Below, in pieces: positions 1 to 4,954 of a DNA stretch of 9,160 nucleotides. The number at the start of each line of letters is the position of its first letter. The first letter of the stretch is position 1. The notes under the pieces are model-generated. The model made no database searches. It had not been told where the DNA came from and saw only the letters and a program-made list of their open reading frames with translations. The stretch lies in assembly GCA_910588365.1 (NCBI GenBank), contig CAJUQS010000142.1, forward strand, positions 1 to 9,160, in the 5' to 3' direction. A program made the position numbers and the translations under genes. The stretch is from an uncultured Oscillospiraceae bacterium. Its GTDB lineage: Bacteria > Bacillota > Clostridia > Oscillospirales > Oscillospiraceae.

Positions 1-41
1 CATTTTCTTGAGCCGTACGACCTGCCTGCGTATCTCCTTGA

Positions 42-596
42 GTCCTGATCTCCCTACTTTCCTTAAATCTATATATTCCATATCTCTTATGGTACCATAC
101 TTTTCCCTTTTTTCCTAGTATTTTTCTCGAAGGTAATATCCCTATTATCGCTGTTTTCATTGCTCTTGTCTGGCTCAAAAGCAAACTGTTAACGGGGCTT
201 ACGGTTACACGGCTGTACCTGACGATAGGACTTGCCATCGGCTTCTTATTGTTCCCAGTGCATGAATTGCTGCATGCAGTCTGCTTTCCGGCACGCAGCT
301 CCGTGTACATCTTTTATACAAACCAGGGGTTAGGAACAACGTGCCTATCCCCCGTTACGAGAAATCGCTTCCTGCTGATTAATCTTGTTCCATCTGCCGT
401 ACTCGGAATACTTCCCTTGATTGCGTTTATGGGATGTTCAAAGGAATATGCTGCCGCCAATTCCATCTTATTTGCAATAGCCTTTTTGCATATAGGCGGC
501 GGCTATGCTGACTATACAAATGTCTTTCACACAATAAAAATTCCCAAAGACGCCACAATTCAGATTTCCGGGGAAAAAATTTTTTGGTGGGTGTGA
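42..596 (+). pseudogene. DUF3267-type putative zinc metallopeptidase, 5' end damaged or missing
   Basis: The frame is open from 42 to the TGA ending at 596. It encodes a multi-spanning membrane protein with an HELLH (HExxH zinc-binding) motif at 261-275, inside a hydrophobic stretch, followed by two more hydrophobic segments and a GGYADYTN segment near the C-terminus. This arrangement fits the DUF3267 'putative zincin peptidase' family. Coherent hydrophobic sequence (residues such as IIAVFIALVWLKS) runs well upstream of the first usual start, a TTG at 249 with no Shine-Dalgarno, yet the frame contains no ATG and meets a TGA at 39-41. An ATG at 89 in another frame runs to a TAG at 116-118 beside a pyrimidine-rich run, so a frameshift there, a lost 5' end, or a sequencing error are all possible. 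The base composition is visibly more AT-rich than the rest of the window, suggesting foreign origin. A functional short protein from TTG 249 cannot be excluded. The family call is fairly secure; the pseudogene call is inference. Confidence 0.6.
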
Positions 597-621
597 TTAG
601 AGCCTATTTTTAAACCAGCGT

Positions 622-658
622 AAAAAGGAAAGCGCCCGTCTCCCCGTGGGAGACGAGC
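622..658 (-). terminator. Terminator-like hairpin downstream of the minus-strand mini-ORF
   Basis: GTCTCCC (638-644) and GGGAGAC (648-654) pair perfectly around a 3-nt loop, and the helix extends by C637-G655 and, past a mismatch, C635-G657 and G634-C658. Read on the minus strand it is followed by a T-rich run (632 down to 622, interrupted by two C). It sits about 20 bases after the mini-ORF stop, the position expected of a rho-independent terminator. The interrupted T-tract makes it moderate in strength. Confidence 0.5.
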
Positions 659-677
659 TGCGCGGCGTCACGGCCGC

Positions 678-752
678 CTACCGGCTGCTGACGGTCCACT
701 CCTCCTGATAGATCAGATCGTCCACATCGCCGTGGGGATAACTATGTTCCAT
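678..752 (-). CDS. Candidate 24-residue mini-protein, unknown function
   Basis: On the minus strand an ATG at 752-750 is preceded by a strong Shine-Dalgarno, AAAGGAGG, with a spacing of 8 bases. The frame gives MEHSYPHGDVDDLIYQEEW followed by TVSSR and a TAG at 680-678. It is rich in acidic and aromatic residues and has no membrane segment or signal peptide. A terminator-like hairpin follows directly, and an inverted repeat (776-782 with 793-799) lies just upstream of the ribosome site, so the unit looks like a complete small transcript. I do not recognise the protein. The same frame is open further upstream to 959, but that extension lacks a ribosome site and overlaps the start of the divergent DUF421 gene, so the short version is preferred. 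It could instead be the surviving start of a larger decayed gene. No convincing promoter was found. Confidence 0.4.
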   Translation of the reverse strand: MEHSYPHGDVDDLIYQEEWTVSSR

Positions 753-936
753 TGTCGTGCCTCCTTTACAAAACTCCTCCCATTCTATGCCCTGGGAGGG
801 GAAAAAGTGCGCGAAACATGGAGCTGTCAAAAATTTTTCCGGCGGGCGGCCGGGCGCTGCTTGCAAAATGCCAGCAGGCCCGAAGGAATAGAATGCCGGC
901 ATCCTGCAAATACTCCCACGGAAAGGATGTGAGCCA
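753..936. other. Divergent gap between the mini-ORF and the DUF421 gene, with two hairpins
   Basis: One hairpin pairs CCTCCCA (776-782) with TGGGAGG (793-799) around a 10-nt loop. It would sit in the 5' leader of the minus-strand mini-ORF. A second, at 851-882, pairs CGGGC with GCCCG and CTGCT with AGCAG across a one-base bulge and would lie in the leader of the DUF421 gene. No -35/-10 pair of good quality was seen on either strand: TAGAAT hexamers occur in both directions, but without a matching -35 at 16-18 bases. Confidence 0.35.
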
Positions 937-1620
937 ATGACCACCGCCTTTTTCCGCACGGTGATTCTCTATTTTATTCTCATGATAGGTCTGCGGCTGA
1001 TGGGAAAACGGCAGATTGGCGAATTGGAGCCCAGCGAACTGGTGCTGACGCTGATCATCTCCGATCTGGCGGCCGTACCCATGCAGGATTTCGGCATTCC
1101 CCTGGTCAACGGCGTGTTCCCCATTGTGACGCTGCTGTGCCTGTCCATGCTCATCAGCTATTTCAGCCTGCGTTCCATCCGCTTCCGCGGGCTGGTCTGC
1201 GGCCACCCGACGATCATCATCCGGGACGGGAAAATCATGCAGCAGAACATGGCGCGCAACCGCTTCACCGTGGACGAGCTGCTCGAGCAGCTGCGCAGTC
1301 AGGGCTACAGCGATCTCTCCGCCGTGAAGTACGCCGTTCTGGAAACCAGCGGCCAGGTCTCCGTTCTGCCCTACACCAAGGCCAGCCCCATCACGCCCCA
1401 GGTGATGGGCCAGACCGTTCAGGACGACGTGACCCTGCCCACCCTGCTCATTAACGACGGGCACGTCATGTCCGCCAACCTGTCCGCCAGCGGATATGAC
1501 CAGATCTGGCTGGACAGGCAGCTGAAGGACCGGCATCTCACCTCCCCCCGGCAGGTGTTCTTCCTGACTGTGGACGAGGAGGGGACAGTGGTCTGCGTGG
1601 CAAAGGAGGGGAGCCGTTGA
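937..1620 (+). CDS. DUF421 (YetF-like) membrane protein
   Basis: This 227-residue protein matches the DUF421/YetF family of Firmicutes integral membrane proteins in layout. Three N-terminal hydrophobic segments (about 4-22, 33-50 and 60-78) are followed by a cytoplasmic domain. That domain contains the family's typical 'RG..CG.P.iiirdGki' segment (84-100), then FTVDELLEQLRSQGY (110-124) and the 'V..AvLE..GqvSVLP' strand region (130-145). The biochemical role of the family is not established; membrane-associated functions linked to sporulation or envelope have been discussed. The ATG at 937 is preceded by AAAGGA (922-927). The stop codon overlaps the start of the following DUF4363 gene, so the two are almost certainly one translationally coupled operon, a pairing common in Clostridia. 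Length is usual for the family. The family assignment is confident; a specific function cannot be given. Confidence 0.88.
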   Translation: MTTAFFRTVILYFILMIGLRLMGKRQIGELEPSELVLTLIISDLAAVPMQDFGIPLVNGVFPIVTLLCLSMLISYFSLRSIRFRGLVCGHPTIIIRDGKIMQQNMARNRFTVDELLEQLRSQGYSDLSAVKYAVLETSGQVSVLPYTKASPITPQVMGQTVQDDVTLPTLLINDGHVMSANLSASGYDQIWLDRQLKDRHLTSPRQVFFLTVDEEGTVVCVAKEGSR

Positions 1621-1997
1621 AAGCGTTCTATATACCCGCGGGACTGCTGATTTTTATTCTGGGGTTCTCCCTGTGGGCCGGCCGGTACGTGGAGCTGCGC
1701 ACCGAGCACTGGGCCGCCCAGCTGGAGGCGGCCGACGCGGCGGGCCGTCAGGAGAACTGGGAGGAGGCCGGACAGCGCCTCTTTGACGCCTATCAGGACT
1801 GGAACAGCAGCCAGACCTTCTTCCACACCATTATGGACCACGATGAGCTGGACGAGGCGGAGCAGCTCTTTGCCGGCGCCTTCGCCGTCTGCCGGGAGGC
1901 GGACGACGCGGACTTCCACCAGCTGCTCTCCCAGCTCATCAGCCAGCTCCACCTGCTGTCCGAAACCCAGAGCGTCAGCGTCAAGAACGTGCTGTAG
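1617..1997 (+). CDS. DUF4363 family protein
   Basis: This 126-residue protein has one N-terminal membrane anchor (about residues 4-20, IPAGLLIFILGFSLWAG) followed by a soluble, helical, strongly acidic domain rich in Ala, Glu and Asp with heptad-like spacing. The pattern W..A...L.DAYQDW..SQTFF and DELDEAEQLFAGA is characteristic of DUF4363 proteins. The start is TTG at 1617, overlapping the TGA of the DUF421 gene (1618-1620), with a good GGAGGGGAG site just upstream inside the DUF421 coding sequence. This arrangement implies translational coupling and suggests that the two products form a membrane complex in which DUF4363 supplies the extracytoplasmic helical domain. That last point is inference from topology and gene pairing. 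No catalytic residues can be proposed. Confidence 0.85.
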   Translation: MKAFYIPAGLLIFILGFSLWAGRYVELRTEHWAAQLEAADAAGRQENWEEAGQRLFDAYQDWNSSQTFFHTIMDHDELDEAEQLFAGAFAVCREADDADFHQLLSQLISQLHLLSETQSVSVKNVL

Positions 1998-2066
1998 CGC
2001 GGCTTCCCCGCACGCGGCGCGCCTTGCCGGGACCGGATTTTTATGATACAGTCTCTCCATTGTTGG

Positions 2067-2095
2067 AAGGGGGCGGCAGTTCTTGCCGCCCCCTT
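2067..2095 (+). terminator. GC-rich hairpin ending the DUF421-DUF4363 operon
   Basis: A perfect 12-bp stem pairs 2067-2078 with 2084-2095 around a 5-nt loop: AAGGGGGCGGCA, then GTTCT, then TGCCGCCCCCTT. It lies 70 bases after the DUF4363 stop and before the next predicted promoter. There is no long T-tract after it, so termination in vivo is plausible but not assured. Its symmetry would allow it to act in both directions. Confidence 0.5.
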
Positions 2096-2172
2096 GCCGA
2101 TCTCCCCCTCCGCCCGGCGGAAACCGGCACCCGGGCCGCCGCTGGGAATTCCCCATTTTTCCCCGGCCTCCC

Positions 2173-2201
2173 TTGCAATTTGCCGGAGAGTTTAGTATCA
2201 T
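2173..2201 (+). promoter_or_regulatory. Predicted sigma-A promoter for the aldose epimerase
   Basis: TTGCAA (2173-2178) and TATCAT (2196-2201) are separated by exactly 17 bases. The -10 matches consensus at 5 of 6 positions and the -35 at 4 of 6. The predicted start is near 2208, giving a leader of about 110 nt before the ATG at 2318. Confidence 0.45.
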
Positions 2202-2208
2202 GGTATCC

Positions 2209-2286
2209 AGACCACAGAGGCTTCCCCACATCACATTCATGCCAGCAGGAGAAGCGGCCCGGCTGCTGTCCGATCCGCGGTGGTCT
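2209..2286 (+). other. Possible structured mRNA leader upstream of the aldose epimerase
   Basis: A 7-bp perfect pairing, AGACCAC (2209-2215) with GTGGTCT (2280-2286), would close the predicted 5' leader right from the predicted transcription start. Inside it, CAGCAG (2243-2248) pairs with CTGCTG (2263-2268). The arrangement resembles a closed multi-helix leader, but in GC-rich DNA such pairings arise by chance, and I do not recognise any known riboswitch class here. Confidence 0.25.
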
Positions 2287-2317
2287 TTCCCGGGCGCATG
2301 AAAAGGAGAGATGGACC

Positions 2318-3193
2318 ATGCTGTATACCATTCATAACAGTGACATGACCGTAACCATCGACGGGCTGGGGGCTCAGCTCCAGTCCATCACCGCCGCCGG
2401 CGGCACGGAGTACCTCTGGAGCGGGGATCCCGCCTACTGGTCCAGCCGCGCCCCCATTCTGTTCCCTTATGTGGGCCGGCTGACCGACGACACGTACACC
2501 TGCGATGGGCGGGCGTACCAGATGACCCGCCACGGCTTCGCCCGGCGCACGGAGTTCTCCGTGCTGACCCAGGGGAAGGACCACATCACCCTGTACATGG
2601 AGGACAGCGAGGAGAGCCGGAAGCTCTACCCCTTCGCCTTCCGCTTTGACGTGTCCTACGTGCTGGAGGGCAATACGCTGGTCATCGTCTACGCCGTGGA
2701 GAGCAGGGACGGCAGGACCATGTTCTTCGGCCTGGGCGGCCACCCCGGCTTCCGGGTCCCCCTGGAGGAGGGGCGGGCGTTTACCGACTACCGGCTGACC
2801 TTCGCCCAGCCCTGCCAGCCCTGGCAGGTGCTTATGAGCGAGAACTACATGATCAGCGGCCGCGAGGCACCCTACCCCCTGGAGAACGGCGTGGATCTGC
2901 CCCTGCGCCACGATCTCTTTGACCGCGACGCCATTATCCTCAAGCATTTCGCCCGCAGCGTCACCCTCTCCGCCGGTGAGGGCACCCGGGGCCTGACCCT
3001 GTCCTGCCCCCGGATGCGGTATCTGGGCATCTGGCATCAACCGAAGACGGACGCGCCCTACGTCTGTCTGGAGCCCTGGGTCAGCCTGCCCTCCCGGGAG
3101 GGCGTGGTGGAGGATCTGAGCCAGCAGTTCGATCTGGTGTCCCTGGAGCCCCGCCAGCGGTACGAGAACCGCTGGACGGTGACGGTTTTTTAA
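2318..3193 (+). CDS. Aldose 1-epimerase family protein (LacX-like)
   Basis: This 291-residue protein belongs to the galactose mutarotase-like superfamily and resembles the LacX branch, whose members interconvert alpha and beta anomers of hexoses or phosphorylated sugars in the cytoplasm. Visible landmarks are 'PILFPYVGRL' (46-55), HGFAR (72-76), GLGGHPGF (138-145) and CLEPW (250-254). H142 and E252 are the probable acid/base pair, and H72 lies in the usual sugar-contacting position. The protein is soluble with no signal peptide. The ATG at 2318 was chosen because AAAAGGAGAG (2301-2310) lies 7-9 bases upstream. The frame stays open to 2024, but that extension has no ribosome site, would cross the hairpin at 2067-2095, and precedes the normal N-terminus of the family. 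The gene stands alone with its own predicted promoter. The physiological substrate cannot be told from sequence. Confidence 0.88.
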   Translation: MLYTIHNSDMTVTIDGLGAQLQSITAAGGTEYLWSGDPAYWSSRAPILFPYVGRLTDDTYTCDGRAYQMTRHGFARRTEFSVLTQGKDHITLYMEDSEESRKLYPFAFRFDVSYVLEGNTLVIVYAVESRDGRTMFFGLGGHPGFRVPLEEGRAFTDYRLTFAQPCQPWQVLMSENYMISGREAPYPLENGVDLPLRHDLFDRDAIILKHFARSVTLSAGEGTRGLTLSCPRMRYLGIWHQPKTDAPYVCLEPWVSLPSREGVVEDLSQQFDLVSLEPRQRYENRWTVTVF

Positions 3194-3222
3194 GCCGCCT
3201 GGCGCGGCGGAGAGAGGCTGAA

Positions 3223-3411
3223 ATGAGCGGATGGTCCCCGGTGCTGCTGGGGCCTGTCCTGATTTTTCAGGCGTCCGCCCATTGGATCATTCTCGCCGAG
3301 GAGACGCGGTGCATTGAGCGGTTCGGGAGCGCCTGCCGGGCGTATATGGGCCGCGTCAGGCGCTGCATTCAGGGCCCGTGGGAAAGCCTGCCCGCACGAA
3401 ACATGATTTGA
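3223..3411 (+). pseudogene. C-terminal remnant of a membrane methyltransferase (ICMT/PEMT type)
   Basis: This 62-codon frame reads as one hydrophobic segment (about residues 5-25) followed by AEETRCIERFGSACRAYMGR. The 'EE..c.erFG..yraYm.rVrR' pattern is the C-terminal signature of isoprenylcysteine carboxyl methyltransferase and phospholipid methyltransferase-type membrane proteins, where it follows the last transmembrane helix. Those proteins are normally 150-250 residues; here the N-terminal membrane domain and most of the S-adenosylmethionine site are absent. The preceding sequence is the end of the epimerase gene. The ATG at 3223 has a weak purine-rich stretch upstream (AGAGAGG), so a short peptide might still be made. 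The best reading is a gene fragment left by a deletion. Family recognition rests on this short motif alone. Confidence 0.5.
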
Positions 3412-3421
3412 TGATTGAGAA

Positions 3422-3476
3422 CCTGTATTCATAACCGAGGGACGCCAAGGCGGCGTTCACCGGCTGGAAATACAGG
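3422..3476 (+). other. Compact folded element upstream of ogt
   Basis: CCTGTATT (3422-3429) pairs perfectly with AATACAGG (3469-3476). Inside, CCG (3435-3437) pairs with CGG (3461-3463), and GGACGCC (3440-3446) pairs with GGCGTTC (3452-3458) with one G-T pair, leaving a 5-nt loop. The three coaxial helices use most of a 55-base stretch that ends 14 bases before the ogt start. It may be a structured leader affecting ogt expression or a copy of a dispersed palindromic repeat; the sequence alone does not decide. Confidence 0.4.
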
Positions 3477-3490
3477 CCCTGAAAGGCTAA

Positions 3491-3955
3491 ATGATGAATC
3501 AACTGCTGATTGACAGCCCCATCGGGCCGCTGACCCTCTCCGGGGAGGGGGAATATCTGACCGCGCTGGCCTTCGGGGATGTGCGGACGGCAGGGGACCG
3601 CCCCTCACCCGTCCTGGAGCTGGCCGCCGGACAGCTGAGGGAATATTTCAGCGGCGGACGGCGGCAGTTCACCGTCCCCCTGGCGGCGGAGGGCACCGAA
3701 TTCCAGCGGAGGGTCTGGGCCGCCCTCCGGGAAATTCCCTACGGCACCGCCGCCAGCTACAAGGACGTCGCCATTCGCCTCGGAAAGCCCGGCGCGGCCA
3801 TCGCCGTGGGCCAGGCCAACAGCCGCAACCCCATCCCCGTCATCATCCCCTGCCACCGGGTGGTCGGCGCCAGGGGACAGCTGGTGGGCTACACCGGCGG
3901 GCTGCGGATCAAGAAGGCGCTGCTGGCGGTGGAGGGGATTCCCTTCCGTGAGTAA
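3491..3955 (+). CDS. ogt: Methylated-DNA--protein-cysteine S-methyltransferase
   Basis: This 154-residue protein repairs O6-methylguanine (and usually O4-methylthymine) by transferring the alkyl group to its own cysteine in a suicide reaction. The active-site motif IIPCHRVVG is at 118-126, with C121 as acceptor. The preceding VGQANSRNPIPV (106-117) and following GYTGGLRIKKALL (133-145) are the conserved neighbours, and 'EFQRRVWAALREIPYGTAASY' style helix-turn-helix DNA-binding sequence begins near residue 70. The short N-terminal domain and overall length fit Ogt-type enzymes without an Ada regulatory domain. The start is ATG 3491 or the adjacent ATG 3494; a weak GAAAGG lies just upstream. 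The gene stands alone behind the folded element at 3422-3476. No damage-responsive operator was recognised. Function is confident; the symbol follows the family. Confidence 0.93.
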   Translation: MMNQLLIDSPIGPLTLSGEGEYLTALAFGDVRTAGDRPSPVLELAAGQLREYFSGGRRQFTVPLAAEGTEFQRRVWAALREIPYGTAASYKDVAIRLGKPGAAIAVGQANSRNPIPVIIPCHRVVGARGQLVGYTGGLRIKKALLAVEGIPFRE

Positions 3956-3992
3956 GGCGGCAAGCCCGCCGCCGCGCGCCCGCCCCGTTTTT
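3956..3992 (+). terminator. Weak terminator-like hairpin after ogt
   Basis: GGCGGC (3956-3961) pairs with GCCGCC (3968-3973) around a 6-nt loop directly after the ogt stop. A TTTTT run at 3988-3992 is separated from the stem by about 14 bases, so this is not a canonical intrinsic terminator. It is listed because nothing else in the gap could end the ogt transcript. Confidence 0.25.
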
Positions 3993-4015
3993 GTGGAAAA
4001 AGAGGAAAAATGAAA

Positions 4016-4044
4016 TTGACGGAACCAATGGATTGTGCTAAAAT
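4016..4044 (+). promoter_or_regulatory. Strong extended -10 sigma-A promoter of nfnAB
   Basis: TTGACG (4016-4021) and TAAAAT (4039-4044) are spaced by exactly 17 bases, and TGC (4036-4038) directly upstream of the -10 supplies an extended -10 TGn. Both hexamers match consensus at 5 of 6. The flanks are locally AT-rich within a GC-rich genome. The predicted start is near 4051, giving a leader of about 60 nt. Confidence 0.75.
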
Positions 4045-4054
4045 AATAACGTAT

Positions 4055-4069
4055 GTGTATGGCATACAC
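4055..4069. promoter_or_regulatory. Operator-like palindrome at the nfnAB transcription start
   Basis: GTGTATG (4055-4061) and CATACAC (4063-4069) form a perfect inverted repeat with one central base. It spans roughly +4 to +18 relative to the predicted start, a position where a bound repressor would block initiation or clearance. It does not resemble the Rex consensus. The regulator is unknown. Confidence 0.45.
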
Positions 4070-4110
4070 CAACGCAAAGCAACCGAATCTAAGTGGAAAG
4101 AGGAAACACT

Positions 4111-4953
4111 ATGTATCGGATCGTCAAAAAGAGAGTTCTGAACCCCACGGTAACCTTGATGGAGATCGAGGCTCCTGCTGTGGCGCGGAAGGCGGAGCCC
4201 GGCCAGTTCATCATCCTGCGCGTGGATGAGAACGGCGAGCGCGTCCCCCTGACCATCGCCGCCTATGACCGGGAAAAGGGCACCGTCACCATCATCTTCC
4301 AGATCGTCGGCGCCACCACCGAGAAGCTCAACCACAAGGAGGAGGGCGAGTTCCTCCAGGACTTCGTCGGTCCTCTGGGCAAGGCCACCGAGACCGAGGG
4401 CCTCAAGCGGGTGGCCGTCATCGGCGGCGGCGTGGGCACCGCCATCGCCTACCCCGTGGCCAAGAAGCTCCACGACGACGGGTGCCATGTGGACCTGATC
4501 GTGGGCTTCCGCAACAAGGATCTCATCATCCTCAAGGAGGAGTTCGAGGCCGCCAGCACCAACCTCATCATCGGCACCGACGACGGCTCCTACGGCAAGA
4601 AGGCTCTGGTCACTGAGCTGCTCCAGGAACAGATCGATGCCGGCGTCACGTATGACCGGGTCATCGCCATCGGGCCGGTCATCATGATGAAGTTCGTCTG
4701 CCAGCTGACCAAGAAGTACAACATTCCCACGGTCGTCAGCATGAACCCCATCATGATCGACGGCACCGGCATGTGCGGCGGCTGCCGCCTCAGCGTGGGC
4801 GGCGAGACCAAGTTCGCCTGCGTGGACGGCCCCGAGTTCGACGGCCACCTGGTGGACTTCGACGAGGCCATGGCCCGCGGCGCCATGTACCGGGACTTCG
4901 AGCTCCACGCCCGGGAAGAGACGTGCAATCTGTTCAAGCAGGAGGTAAAGTAA
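4111..4953 (+). CDS. nfnA: NADH-dependent ferredoxin:NADP+ oxidoreductase, subunit A
   Basis: This 280-residue flavoprotein is the small subunit of the electron-bifurcating Nfn complex, which reduces two NADP+ using NADH plus reduced ferredoxin in the cytoplasm of anaerobes. It has the ferredoxin-NADP reductase fold: a FAD-binding beta-barrel with the RVPLTIA motif (44-50), a nucleotide-binding GGGVGTA (105-111), and a C-terminal [2Fe-2S] site MCGGC...C with C222, C225 and C237. An aspartate just before it (D217 is the best candidate) could be the fourth ligand, as an aspartate is in characterised NfnA. It is homologous to dihydroorotate dehydrogenase electron-transfer subunits (PyrK), but the nfnB gene directly downstream decides the assignment. 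The ATG at 4111 was chosen: an AGAGGA site precedes it by 7 bases, whereas the in-frame GTG at 4093 has none. NfnB starts one base after the stop. Confidence 0.9.
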   Translation: MYRIVKKRVLNPTVTLMEIEAPAVARKAEPGQFIILRVDENGERVPLTIAAYDREKGTVTIIFQIVGATTEKLNHKEEGEFLQDFVGPLGKATETEGLKRVAVIGGGVGTAIAYPVAKKLHDDGCHVDLIVGFRNKDLIILKEEFEAASTNLIIGTDDGSYGKKALVTELLQEQIDAGVTYDRVIAIGPVIMMKFVCQLTKKYNIPTVVSMNPIMIDGTGMCGGCRLSVGGETKFACVDGPEFDGHLVDFDEAMARGAMYRDFELHAREETCNLFKQEVK

Positions 4954-4954
4954 G

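Noticed and set aside
2024..2317. An upstream extension of the aldose epimerase frame to an ATG at 2024
   Set aside because: It has no ribosome site, crosses the terminator-like hairpin and predicted promoter, and precedes the normal family N-terminus; the ATG at 2318 has a good AAGGAG site.
3194..3210. A terminator after the aldose epimerase
   Set aside because: CCGCC and GGCGG form only a 5-bp stem, and the T run lies before rather than after it, so it is not a convincing terminator.
4055..4069. A Rex (NADH-sensing repressor) operator
   Set aside because: The palindrome lacks the TTGTGA...TCACAA form of Rex sites.
4093..4110. GTG at 4093 as the start of nfnA
   Set aside because: There is no Shine-Dalgarno before it, and the sequence after it contains the AGAGGA that serves the ATG at 4111, where NfnA homology begins.
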